From Methylobacterium sp. J-076 (GTDB taxonomy: Bacteria; Pseudomonadota; Alphaproteobacteria; Rhizobiales; Beijerinckiaceae): DNA of 64,000 bases. A model generated the notes under the pieces. That model did no database searches, had not been told where the DNA came from, and saw nothing but the letters and a program-made list of their open reading frames with translations. Location: assembly GCF_022829405.1 (NCBI RefSeq), contig NZ_JAKSXW010000143.1:124001-188000 (forward strand), written 5' to 3'. The position numbers and the translations under genes were made by a program. Position 1 is the first letter of the stretch. Each line of letters opens with the position of its first letter. Shown here piece by piece: positions 36,870-45,033 of the stretch.

Positions 36870-39800
36870 GTGCTGGGGCCGACCAATACCGGCAAGACGC
36901 ACCTCGCCATCGAGCGGATGCTGGCGCACCCGACCGGGATGATCGGGCTGCCCCTGCGGCTGCTCGCCCGGGAGGTGTACCTGCGCGTCGTCGCCAAGGT
37001 CGGCCCGGAGAAGGTCGCCCTCGTGACCGGCGAGGAGAAGATCAAGCCGGACCGGCCGCGCTACTGGATCTGCACCATCGAGGCGATGCCCCGGGACCTC
37101 GACGTGGCCTTCGTGGCCATCGACGAGATCCAGCTCGGCGCCGACATGGACCGGGGCCACGTCTTCACGGACCGGCTGCTCTACGTCCGCGGCCGGGAGG
37201 AGACGCTGCTCATCGGCTCCTCGACCGTGCTGCCGCTGGTGCAGAGCCTGATCCCCAACGTCCACACCACCACCCGCCCACGCCTGTCGCAGCTGACCTT
37301 CGCCGGGGAGAAGAAGCTCTCGCGCCTGCCCCGGCGGACGGCGATCGTCGCCTTCTCGGCGGAGGAGGTCTACGCCATCGCCGAGCTGATCCGCCGCCAG
37401 CGGGGCGGGGCGGCGGTGGTGCTCGGCGCCCTCTCCCCCCGCACCCGCAACAGCCAGGTCGAGCTCTACCAGAGCGGCGACGTGGACTATCTCGTCGCCA
37501 CCGACGCGGTGGGGATGGGGCTGAACCTCGACGTCGATCACGTCGCCTTCGCCGCCAACTGGAAATACGACGGCACCCGCTTCCGCCGCCTCACCCCCTC
37601 CGAGATGGGGCAGATCGCCGGCCGGGCCGGGCGCCACCTCTCGGACGGCACCTTCGGCTCCACCGGCCGCTGCCCGCCCTTCGAGCCGGAGCTGGTGGAG
37701 CGCCTGGAGCACCACGACTTCGACCCCCTGCGCATCCTGCAATGGCGCAACCCCGACCTCTCCTTCGCCAGCCTCGATGCCCTCCAGGCGAGCCTGGACA
37801 CGCATCCCCACGAAGCGGGGCTGACCCGCGCGCCGATGGGGGAGGACCAGCAGGCGCTGGAAATCCTGATGCGCGAGGAGGACATCCGCGACATGGCCGC
37901 GGGCCGGTCGGCGGTGCGCCGGCTGTGGGATGTCTGCGGCGTGCCGGACTACCGCAAGGTGCATCCCCAGGTGCATGCGGACCTCGTGGCGCAGCTCTAC
38001 CGCTTCCTGATGAAGGGCATGGCCGGGCGGATCCCGGACCAGTGGTTCGCCGAGCACGTGGCGATGATCGACCGCACCGACGGTGACATCGACACCCTGT
38101 CCCGGCGGATCGCGCAGGGTCGCACCTGGACATTCGTGGCCAACAGGCCCGACTGGCTTCGTGACCCTGAACATTGGCAGGGCGAAACGCGTCGGGTAGA
38201 GGACAGACTGTCGGACGCCCTCCACGAACGCCTTGCGAGCCGCTTCGTTGACCGGCGCACCAGCGTCCTGATGCGACGCCTACGAGAGAACACGATGCTC
38301 GAAGCCCAGATTACCCCCGACGGGGATGTGACCGTCGAGGGTCAGCATGTCGGCCAGCTGAACGGCTTCCTGTTCGTGCCCGACGCGAATGCGGAAGGCC
38401 ACGAGGCCAAGACGCTCCGGCACGCGGCCGACAAGGCGCTTGCCAGCGAGATCGAATCCCGTGCCGAGCGCTTCGCGGCGACGCCCGATTCGACCCTCGT
38501 GCTGTCGCACGACGGGACGATCCGCTGGACCGGCGCCCCGGTGGGCCGGCTGATGCCGGGCGACAAGCTGTTCGCCCCGCAGATCCGCGTCCTGGCTGAC
38601 GACAGCTTGGACACCGCCGCCCGCGAGAAGGTCCAGGCCCGCCTGGAGGCGTGGCTGAAGGCCCATGTGGTGCGCCTGCTCGGCCCCCTCATGGAGATCG
38701 AGACGGCCGCCGACCTCGTCGGGCTCGCCAAGGGCATCGGCTACCAGGTGGTCGAGGCGCTCGGCGTGCTGGAGCGCGCCAAGGTCGCCCAGGAGATGCG
38801 CACCCTGGATCAGGACGGCCGCGCCGCCCTGCGCCGGCACGGCGTGCGTTTCGGCGCCTACCACATCTTCCTGCCGGCCCTGCTGAAGCCGGCGCCGCGC
38901 ACCCTGGCGGCCCAGCTCTGGGCCCTGCGCAACGGCGGCCTCGACCAGCGCGGCCTGGACGAGATCGCCCACCTCGCGGGGTCCGGGCGCACCTCGATCA
39001 AGGTCGACAAGGAGATCGCCAAGGGCCTCTACCGGGCGGCCGGCTTCCGCGTCTGCGGCGAGCGGGCGGTGCGGGTGGACATCCTGGAGCGCCTCGCCGA
39101 CCTGATTCGCCCGGCCATCGCCTACCGCCCCGGCACGACCCCCGGCGCCCCGCCGGAGGGCACCGCCGATGGCGACGGGTTCGTGGCCACCGTGGGCATG
39201 ACGTCGCTGGTCGGCTGCTCGGGCGAGGATTTCGCCTCGATCCTGAAATCGCTGGGCTACGCCAACGAGGCGCGGCCCGGCCCCGCCATCACCGTGCCGC
39301 TGCTGCCGGCCGCCCCCACCGTGCCGGCCAAGGCCGTGACGGCGCCGGAGGCCGAGGCCGCCGACGCGCCGGAACCGGCCGAAGCGCCCGAAGCTACTCC
39401 GGAAGCCGCCTCCGCGGAGCCGTCGGACGCCGTCGCGGAGGACGCCCCGGCCGAGGCGGCCCCCGAGCCGACCGTCACCGAGCCGCCTGTGGGCGAACCG
39501 GAGGCCGAGATCGCGGCGGAGGCACCCCCCGAGGCGCCCGAGCCCGTCGCCGAAGCCGCCCCCGCCGAGCCGGAGGCCGAGGCCCAGCCCGAGCACCAGC
39601 CCGAGTCGGAGGCCCATGCGGCCGAAGCCGGCGCAGAGCCCGTCGCGGAACACGTCGCCGGCGAGGCCGAGGATGAGGCGGCCGAGGCTCCGGCCGATGC
39701 CGCCGCCGGGGAGGCCGCCGCCCCCGCCGAAGTTTCGCCCATCGAGGTCTGGCGGCTCCAGCGGCATCAGCGCCCGGCCCATGCCCGTCCCAACAACCGT

Positions 39801-40148
39801 CCGCGCGGCGGGCGCCGCGAGGGTGGGCCGCCGCCCGGCCAGCCCGGGGCCCCCGAGCAGCGCCGGGCGGAAGGCGATGGCGCCCCCCGCCCCGGCCGCG
39901 ACGACCGCCGCCGCGACCGGCCGGATGGCTTTCGTCCCGAGCGCCGCCGGGACGAGGGCCGTCCCGAGCGCCGGCCGGAGCATCGCGGCGAGGGCCGCCA
40001 CGATCCCCGGCAGGAGACACGCCCCGGCGCGCCGCGCCCGGACCCCCGTCCGCCCCGGCGGGAGCGGGCGCCGGATCCCGATTCGCCCTTCGCCAAGCTC
40101 GCCGCCCTCAAGGCGCAGCTGGAGTCGGGTGACGGCGGCAAGCGCTGA
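36870..40148 (+). CDS. SUV3-like DExH-box RNA helicase with long C-terminal tail
   Basis: The protein has at least 1092 aa and is related to the mitochondrial RNA helicase SUV3. Walker A is GPTNTGKTH, motif II is DEIQ, and motifs V-VI are DAVGMGLNLDVDHVAF and GQIAGRAGRH. Residues about 450-800 carry SUV3-like C-terminal parts. The last 280 residues are an Ala/Pro/Glu-rich then Arg-rich tail, likely disordered and RNA-binding. The GTG at 36870 cuts the first beta strand (RGVTAVLGPTN); the open frame reaches back to 36744, so the true start is probably upstream, perhaps a CTG at 36810. An S4 gene follows after 15 bases. Confidence 0.88.
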   Translation: MLGPTNTGKTHLAIERMLAHPTGMIGLPLRLLAREVYLRVVAKVGPEKVALVTGEEKIKPDRPRYWICTIEAMPRDLDVAFVAIDEIQLGADMDRGHVFTDRLLYVRGREETLLIGSSTVLPLVQSLIPNVHTTTRPRLSQLTFAGEKKLSRLPRRTAIVAFSAEEVYAIAELIRRQRGGAAVVLGALSPRTRNSQVELYQSGDVDYLVATDAVGMGLNLDVDHVAFAANWKYDGTRFRRLTPSEMGQIAGRAGRHLSDGTFGSTGRCPPFEPELVERLEHHDFDPLRILQWRNPDLSFASLDALQASLDTHPHEAGLTRAPMGEDQQALEILMREEDIRDMAAGRSAVRRLWDVCGVPDYRKVHPQVHADLVAQLYRFLMKGMAGRIPDQWFAEHVAMIDRTDGDIDTLSRRIAQGRTWTFVANRPDWLRDPEHWQGETRRVEDRLSDALHERLASRFVDRRTSVLMRRLRENTMLEAQITPDGDVTVEGQHVGQLNGFLFVPDANAEGHEAKTLRHAADKALASEIESRAERFAATPDSTLVLSHDGTIRWTGAPVGRLMPGDKLFAPQIRVLADDSLDTAAREKVQARLEAWLKAHVVRLLGPLMEIETAADLVGLAKGIGYQVVEALGVLERAKVAQEMRTLDQDGRAALRRHGVRFGAYHIFLPALLKPAPRTLAAQLWALRNGGLDQRGLDEIAHLAGSGRTSIKVDKEIAKGLYRAAGFRVCGERAVRVDILERLADLIRPAIAYRPGTTPGAPPEGTADGDGFVATVGMTSLVGCSGEDFASILKSLGYANEARPGPAITVPLLPAAPTVPAKAVTAPEAEAADAPEPAEAPEATPEAASAEPSDAVAEDAPAEAAPEPTVTEPPVGEPEAEIAAEAPPEAPEPVAEAAPAEPEAEAQPEHQPESEAHAAEAGAEPVAEHVAGEAEDEAAEAPADAAAGEAAAPAEVSPIEVWRLQRHQRPAHARPNNRPRGGRREGGPPPGQPGAPEQRRAEGDGAPRPGRDDRRRDRPDGFRPERRRDEGRPERRPEHRGEGRHDPRQETRPGAPRPDPRPPRRERAPDPDSPFAKLAALKAQLESGDGGKR

Positions 40149-40163
40149 CCGAACGGAGGCGCG

Positions 40164-40439
40164 ATGCGCGAAGGGCGTCAGCGCCTCGACAAATGGCTGT
40201 GGTTCGCGCGCTTCGCCCGCACGCGGACCCTGGCCGCCCGCCTCGTTAGCGACGGGTTCGTCCGGGTCAACGGCACCCGGTCGGACAACCCGGCCAAGGG
40301 CCTGAGCCTCGGGGACGTGGTGACCGTCGCCGCGCCCCACGCCACGATGGCGGTGCGGGTGACCGACCTCGGCGAGCGCCGCGGCCCCTCCGAGGAGGCC
40401 AAGGGGCTCTACGAGGCGTTGTCCCCGGATCACGGGTGA
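40164..40439 (+). CDS. S4-domain RNA-binding protein (Hsp15-like)
   Basis: The product has 91 aa. The S4 fold is clear: QRLDKWLWFARFARTRTLAARLVSDGFVRVNGTRSDNPAKGLSLGDVVTV. It resembles Hsp15/HslR, which in E. coli binds stalled 50S subunits that still carry peptidyl-tRNA. A strong ACGGAGG is placed six bases before the ATG. It directly follows the helicase gene in the same operon, which fits an RNA-related job. Confidence 0.9.
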   Translation: MREGRQRLDKWLWFARFARTRTLAARLVSDGFVRVNGTRSDNPAKGLSLGDVVTVAAPHATMAVRVTDLGERRGPSEEAKGLYEALSPDHG

Positions 40440-40490
40440 TGACCCTCTGCCACAGGGGGCCCCCGCGCAGGCCATGCGGCGCCCACGCGC

Positions 40491-40519
40491 TTGTCAGCCC
40501 CGAAGGCAGGGGCTAGAGC
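40491..40519 (+). promoter_or_regulatory. Predicted sigma-70 type promoter of fdxA
   Basis: TTGTCA, a 17-base spacer and TAGAGC lie about 100 bases before the fdxA ATG. The -35 match is good and the -10 match partial, so this is a tentative promoter. It comes 51 bases after the S4-gene stop. Confidence 0.4.
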
Positions 40520-40615
40520 CCTTCACAAGAACGCCTGCGTGCCAGCGCAGCCCCCGGATGCGCGGGCCGAGACGCCCCGTCCGGACGATGCGGGACCTGA
40601 GGACCAAGATAGCCG

Positions 40616-40954
40616 ATGACCTACGTCGTCACCGAGAATTGCATCAAGTGCAAGTACATGGACTGCGTGGAAGTCTGTCCGGTGGACTGCTTCTACGAGG
40701 GTGAGAACATGCTCGTCATCCACCCCGACGAGTGTATCGATTGTGGCGTCTGTGAGCCGGAATGCCCGGCCGAGGCGATCAAGCCGGACACCGAGTCGAG
40801 CCTGGAGACGTGGCTGAAGCTCAACGCTGACTACGCGAAGAGCTGGCCCAACATCACCCAGAAGAAGGACGCCCCCGCCGACGCCAAGGAGTGGGACGGG
40901 GTCGCCGGCAAGCTGCAGGCGCACTTCTCGTCGAACGCCGGCTCCGGCGATTGA
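40616..40954 (+). CDS. fdxA: 7Fe ferredoxin FdxA
   Basis: The product has 112 aa. This small soluble electron carrier has one 3Fe-4S and one 4Fe-4S cluster. Cysteine patterns are NCIKCKYMDCVEVCPVDC at residues 8-25 and CIDCGVCEPECP at about 40-51. The helical C-terminal extension (WLKLNADYAKSWPNITQKK) is typical of the alphaproteobacterial FdxA group. It is upstream of carD as in many relatives. A long hairpin follows at 40978-41016. Confidence 0.96.
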   Translation: MTYVVTENCIKCKYMDCVEVCPVDCFYEGENMLVIHPDECIDCGVCEPECPAEAIKPDTESSLETWLKLNADYAKSWPNITQKKDAPADAKEWDGVAGKLQAHFSSNAGSGD

Positions 40955-41426
40955 TCTGACCACGCCCAACGCCGGTGGGCCGGAGGTCTCGCGCCACGCG
41001 CGGGGCACCTCCGGCCTCCCATCCGGTCGGACCTGCGTGCAGCGAAGGCCTGCCCTGCAACGGCTCCCTAGGCGAGCCGGCCCGCCGGTGTAAAACCTCG
41101 ACGGGACGCATCCTGCGCGTTCCCTTGCCCGGAGCGAGCTTTGATTCCGGCGCGGATTGTGATACACAATTCGCCTGCCGTCGCTCGCGTCAGACGTGCC
41201 TGCTCCGCGCCGAAACGCATTTCCCTCCCTGGGGTTGTATGTGTTCGGCCGCCGGGTTTCCCCCCGGCGGAAGGCAATGTCGCGTGCCCGGCTTCGCCAG
41301 TATCTCGGGAGACGCGCCGCAGGGCGCCGGCTCCGGGAGGCTGCGATCGAACCGGGTGGCGTCCGCCCGGGAACAGCGGTTCGCGCGGGGCGAAACGCAT
41401 CGCGCGTCAGTGGAGGCCCTTCTCGC
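40955..41426. other. 472-bp intergenic region upstream of carD
   Basis: This holds the inverted repeat GGCCGGAGGT / ACCTCCGGCC (40978-41016, 19-base loop, no T-run), which may end fdxA transcription. It also holds a candidate promoter with palindrome at 41141-41170 and an unusually long leader to carD. Open frames here in both strands lack protein-like composition. Confidence 0.6.
41141..41170 (+). promoter_or_regulatory. Candidate carD promoter overlapped by a palindrome
   Basis: TTGATT, an 18-base spacer and CACAAT make a plausible promoter. The -10 overlaps ATTGTG-ATA-CACAAT (41156-41170), a perfect 6-base inverted repeat that could be an operator. The promoter would leave a leader of about 250 bases before the carD ATG. 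Confidence 0.35.
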
Positions 41427-42023
41427 ATGACCACAGCCAAGAAGACGACCGCAGGCCGGCAAGGCTTCAAGACCGGCGAGGCCGTCGTGTATCCGGCCCA
41501 CGGCGTCGGTCGCATCACCGCGATCGAGGAACAGGAGATCGCCGGCTACAAGCTTGAGCTGTTCGTCGTCTCCTTCGAGAAGGACAAGATGGTCCTCCGG
41601 GTGCCGACTGCAAAGGCGAATTCGGTGGGCATGCGCAAGCTGGCCGAGCCGGAAGTGGTGAAGAAGGCCCTCGACGTGCTGACCGGCCGCGCCCGCGTGA
41701 AGCGGACGATGTGGTCGCGCCGGGCGCAGGAATACGAGGCGAAGATCAATTCCGGCGACCTCCTCGCCGTGACGGAAGTGGTGCGTGACCTGTTCCGCTC
41801 GGAGGCCCAGCCGGAGCAGTCCTACAGCGAGCGCCAGCTCTACGAGGCTGCGCTCGACCGGATCGTCCGCGAGATCTCCTCGGTGAACCGCATCACCGAG
41901 ACCGAGGCGCTCAAGCTCATCGAGCAGAGCCTCGCCAAGTCGCCCCGCCGGGCCAAGGCCGAGGCGGAGGCCGAGGGTGAAGCCGAGGCGGAAAGTGACG
42001 ACATCCAGGAGGAGGCGGCCTGA
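41427..42023 (+). CDS. carD: CarD/CdnL-family RNA polymerase-binding transcription factor
   Basis: The product has 198 aa. These proteins bind the RNA polymerase beta subunit and stabilise open complexes at rRNA and other promoters. The N-terminal domain has FKTGEAVVYPAHGVGRITAIEEQEIAG and LFVVSFEKDKMVLRVP. The helical DNA-binding C-terminus follows with RVKRTMWSRRAQEYEAKINSGDL. An acidic tail ends the protein. The ATG at 41427 matches the family; the longer frame upstream is non-coding. A strong terminator lies 32 bases after the stop. Confidence 0.95.
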   Translation: MTTAKKTTAGRQGFKTGEAVVYPAHGVGRITAIEEQEIAGYKLELFVVSFEKDKMVLRVPTAKANSVGMRKLAEPEVVKKALDVLTGRARVKRTMWSRRAQEYEAKINSGDLLAVTEVVRDLFRSEAQPEQSYSERQLYEAALDRIVREISSVNRITETEALKLIEQSLAKSPRRAKAEAEAEGEAEAESDDIQEEAA

Positions 42024-42054
42024 GGGCCACCTTCACCACCCGATGAGATGGAAG

Positions 42055-42083
42055 AAGCCCGGCCCGCAAGGCCGGGCTTTTTC
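42055..42083 (+). terminator. Rho-independent terminator after carD
   Basis: The stem AGCCCGGCC / GGCCGGGCT with a CGCAA loop is followed by TTTT. It lies 32 bases after the carD stop codon and isolates rpoH from upstream transcription. Confidence 0.92.
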
Positions 42084-42290
42084 ATTGGCGCGACATGGTG
42101 CGCCGCCGCCGCCCATCTTCATGGGTCCCGCATGGGCCGCTGCCGCAGCGCCGCCGGGAAGAGGCCGCCCCGCGTCACTTTTCCCCCTGGACTTGGGGCA
42201 CCTCCCTGGACAGCGCCGCTTCGCGACCCATCTTTCGAGAAGTTGATCGCGATTCCTGCCCGGCCGACCGTCTTTCACAGATGGCGGCGC

Positions 42291-42316
42291 GGAACTTTCG
42301 CGTTTGCCGTCCCGTT
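42291..42316 (+). promoter_or_regulatory. EcfG-type (general stress sigma) promoter of rpoH
   Basis: GGAAC, a 17-base spacer and CGTT match exactly the -35/-10 consensus of the alphaproteobacterial general stress sigma factor EcfG (PhyR regulon). The element is 90 bases before the rpoH ATG. Control by EcfG is inferred from this match. Confidence 0.7.
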
Positions 42317-42406
42317 ATCGGACGCTTGGCACCTCAGATGGCGCCTCGCGCGCCGGGCTTATGGGACCGGTGCCGCACCAGCACTCGGTCGAAAGAGGCA
42401 GGCGGG

Positions 42407-43282
42407 ATGGCGGAAATCGCGGGAATACGTCGACAATTCATCCGGACCGCGATGGAGGCGCCCTTCCTCGCCCGCGAGGAAGAGCGGGACCTCGCCGTCC
42501 GCTGGAAGGACCGGCGCGACGAGCGCGCCCTTCACCGTCTCATCTCCGCTCACATGCGCCTCGTCATCGCCCTGGCGGGGCGTTTTCGTCACTACGGTCT
42601 GCCGATGGCCGACCTCGTGCAGGAGGGGCATGTCGGCCTGATGGAGGCCGCCGCCCGGTTCGAGCCGGAGCGGGAGGTTCGCTTTTCCACCTATGCCACG
42701 TGGTGGATCCGGGCTTCGATCCAGGATTACATCCTGCGGAACTGGTCGATCGTGCGCGGCGGGACGTCGTCGGCGCAGAAGGCCCTGTTCTTCAACCTGC
42801 GCCGTCTCCGGGCGCGGTTGATGCAATCGACCGAGGAGCATGTCGGCGACGAGATCCACCGCCGGATCGCCACCGCCATCGGCGTCTCCCGGGATGACGT
42901 GGCCCTGATGGATGCCCGCCTGTCCGGCCCGGACATGTCGCTGAACGCCCCGGTGGGCGAGGACGGCGACGCGGCCTCCGAGCGGATGGACTTCCTCGTG
43001 GACGGCGCAGCCCTGCCCGACGAGACGGTGGGCGCGGCGGTGGATGGCGAGCGTCGCCTCAGCTGGCTGCACCAGGCCCTGGGCGTCCTGTCCGAGCGTG
43101 AGCTGCGCATCCTGCGCGAGCGGCGCCTTGCGGAGGATCAGGCGACCCTCGAAGCCCTGGGCCAGCGCCTCGGCATCTCGAAGGAGCGCGTCCGGCAGAT
43201 CGAGAACCGCGCCCTGGAGAAGCTCCGCAGGGCGCTCGCCGACCGGTTCCCGGCGGAGACCGGCAGCCCCTACGTCGGCTGA
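42407..43282 (+). CDS. rpoH: RNA polymerase heat-shock sigma factor RpoH
   Basis: The product has 291 aa. Sigma-32 directs transcription of chaperone and protease genes. Region 2 has MADLVQEGHVGLMEAAARFEPEREVRFSTYATWWIRASIQDYILRNWSIV. The RpoH box, AQKALFFNLRRLR, is diagnostic. Region 4.2 holds LGQRLGISKERVRQIENRALEKLRRAL. I chose the ATG at 42407. Many Rhizobiales have two rpoH genes; whether this is RpoH1 or RpoH2 cannot be decided. The EcfG-type promoter upstream suggests stress induction. Confidence 0.95.
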   Translation: MAEIAGIRRQFIRTAMEAPFLAREEERDLAVRWKDRRDERALHRLISAHMRLVIALAGRFRHYGLPMADLVQEGHVGLMEAAARFEPEREVRFSTYATWWIRASIQDYILRNWSIVRGGTSSAQKALFFNLRRLRARLMQSTEEHVGDEIHRRIATAIGVSRDDVALMDARLSGPDMSLNAPVGEDGDAASERMDFLVDGAALPDETVGAAVDGERRLSWLHQALGVLSERELRILRERRLAEDQATLEALGQRLGISKERVRQIENRALEKLRRALADRFPAETGSPYVG

Positions 43283-43305
43283 CCCATCGACCCCGGCGCG
43301 ACACG

Positions 43306-43329
43306 GAACCCGGCCCTTCGGCCGGGTTC
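43306..43329. terminator. Bidirectional terminator between rpoH and the MFS gene
   Basis: GAACCCGGCC and GGCCGGGTTC form a perfect 10-bp stem around a CTTC loop. It lies between two convergent genes, 24 bases past rpoH and 7 bases past the MFS stop. The T-run is weak on both sides. Confidence 0.75.
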
Positions 43330-43335
43330 TCTCGT

Positions 43336-44565
43336 TCAGGCCGTCTGTTTGGCCGGAGCGCGGCTCTCCCGGCGGCGGCGCCTCCGGCCAGGTTCGGGGG
43401 TGGCGTCGAGCCAGATCACGAGGCCGAGGGCGAACAGGGCCGGCACGCCGAGGGCGAGGAACGCCCCGGTCCAGCCGAGCCACGTATAGGCGAGCCCGCC
43501 ATACCAGCCCGACAGGGCACCCCCGACCCCCTGCACCGCGTTGACGCTGCCCAGGGCGGTCTGCGTGCGGCCGGACCCCCAGGTGAGGTCCGCCACCACC
43601 ACCGGCACGGCGACGCCGACGATTCCCGAGGCGATGCCGTCCAGCACCTCCGCGCCGATCAGCCACCAGGGATCGTCGATCAGGCCCGACATCAGCGCCC
43701 GCAGGGGCAGCACGGCGAAGGCCACCATCAGGAGTTGGCGCCGGCCCCGCCGGTCGGCCAGGGAGCCCGCGAACAGGGCGACGGGCACCATCACCAGCTG
43801 CGCCACCATCACGTAGCGCGCCGTCCAGGTGGTCGCATCGTCGGCGGTCGCCACCAGCTTCTGGCCGAGCAGGGTGAGCATGCCGCCATTGCCGAGGTTG
43901 AACAGGGTGAGCGCCACGGTGAGCACCAGCAGGCGGCGGTTGCCCAGCACCTGCCGGATGCCGCTGCGCTTGGGCTCGTCCTCGTCGTCCTCCTTCCAGC
44001 CCACCGCCCGGCGGCGGTTCCAGGCCCCCGCCGGGGTGGTGAAGGTGGCGACGATGGCCGCCAGCGCCATGCCGCCGAGGACGTAGAAGGCGGTCGCCGG
44101 CCCGAGCGGTGCGCCGAGGCCGATCACCCCGGCGGCGATGAGGATGCCGAGATGGTTGAACGCCTGGTTGCGGCCCTGCTGCTTCGGGAACCCGTCCTTG
44201 CCGACGATCCCCAGGGTCAGGGCCGCCACCGCCGGCAGCAGGAGCGTGCCCCCCGCGGCGGCCAGGAGCTGGGCGGTGAACACCCCGAAGAAACTCCGGG
44301 CGGGGAGGAGCAGCAGGGTGCCGGCCAGGATCGCCGCGCAGGCCGCGCCGATCAGCAGCCGGGGCCGGGGCACCCGGTCGACCAGGGCGCCGAAGGGGCC
44401 GCTGAGGAAGAGCGTCGCGAACCCGACGAGGGTGATGACGAACCCGACCCGGGCGGGACTCCACGACCCGGTCTCCGCGAGCCACGTGCCGAGGAACGGG
44501 CCGAGGCCGCCCTGGATGTCACCGATGAACAGGTTGATCAGAGCGAGGTGGGCGGTGGGGGCCAT
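43336..44565 (-). CDS. MFS transporter
   Basis: The product has 409 aa and 12 predicted membrane spans. The MFS loop 2-3 signature is SGPFGALVDRVPRPRLLIG, and loop 8-9 has AGSLADRRGRRQLL. A charged central loop (EDDEDEPKRSGIRQVLGNRR) divides the halves. The start is MAPTAHLALINLFIGDIQGGLGPFLGTWL. It is likely a proton-coupled exporter of small molecules. Substrate is unknown. It is 62 bases downstream of the tautomerase gene on the same strand and may be co-transcribed with it. Confidence 0.9.
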   Translation of the reverse strand: MAPTAHLALINLFIGDIQGGLGPFLGTWLAETGSWSPARVGFVITLVGFATLFLSGPFGALVDRVPRPRLLIGAACAAILAGTLLLLPARSFFGVFTAQLLAAAGGTLLLPAVAALTLGIVGKDGFPKQQGRNQAFNHLGILIAAGVIGLGAPLGPATAFYVLGGMALAAIVATFTTPAGAWNRRRAVGWKEDDEDEPKRSGIRQVLGNRRLLVLTVALTLFNLGNGGMLTLLGQKLVATADDATTWTARYVMVAQLVMVPVALFAGSLADRRGRRQLLMVAFAVLPLRALMSGLIDDPWWLIGAEVLDGIASGIVGVAVPVVVADLTWGSGRTQTALGSVNAVQGVGGALSGWYGGLAYTWLGWTGAFLALGVPALFALGLVIWLDATPEPGRRRRRRESRAPAKQTA

Positions 44566-44627
44566 GCTGTCCGAATACCGTTGGGGCCGCCCGCATGGGC
44601 CGCCCGGACGGTGCGGTCAAGCACCCG

Positions 44628-45023
44628 TCACGCCGCCTCCACCGGCCCGTATTGCATTTCGCCGTCGCCGAACGACCAGTTCTCGGGGCTGACCTCGACG
44701 AGGCTGATGAGCACGTTCCCCGGGCGGACACCCGGATCGGTCGCCAGGTGTGCGGTGATGGCCCTGTAGAGCGCCCGCTTCTGGCCGATCGTCCGGGTGG
44801 CGTTGGCGGTGATCTGGATCAGGACGAGGTCGTCGTCCCGCCGGATGCCGAGATACCCGCGCCCAAAGGCGAAGTCGGCGGCGTCGTGCTCGTGGACCAC
44901 GGCGAACAGGTCGTCCTCCGGCACGGCGAAGGTCTCCCGCATGGCGGTGTAGACGCCACGGATCAGCGCGGCGCGGTAGTCCGGGCTCTTGCCGACGCGG
45001 AGGGAGATACGGGTCAGGGGCAT
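44628..45023 (-). CDS. Tautomerase-family protein
   Basis: The product has 131 aa. It belongs to the tautomerase/MIF superfamily of fused 4-oxalocrotonate tautomerase-like type, with RGVYTAMRETFAVPEDDLFAVVHEH and LIQITANATRTIGQKRALYRAITAHLATDPGVRPGNVLISLVEVSPENWSFGDG. The exact start is MPLTRISLRVG; Pro2 after Met removal would be the catalytic base, which supports the ATG at 45023. It follows the DUF4865 gene by 10 bases, a common pair controlled by LysR regulators. Confidence 0.88.
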   Translation of the reverse strand: MPLTRISLRVGKSPDYRAALIRGVYTAMRETFAVPEDDLFAVVHEHDAADFAFGRGYLGIRRDDDLVLIQITANATRTIGQKRALYRAITAHLATDPGVRPGNVLISLVEVSPENWSFGDGEMQYGPVEAA

Positions 45024-45033
45024 CGGAATCTCC

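Larger units (their letters stand above)
42024..42406. other. 383-bp region between carD and rpoH
   Basis: This contains the carD terminator and the EcfG-type promoter of rpoH, annotated separately. The frame of rpoH stays open upstream to 42095, but the translation there is Arg/Pro-rich and unlike the family, so no gene is called. Confidence 0.7.

Noticed and set aside
38280..40475. 731-codon minus-strand frame opposite the helicase
   Set aside because: It shadows the Ala/Glu/Pro-rich helicase tail; composition is Gly/Leu/Arg-rich and no domain is seen.
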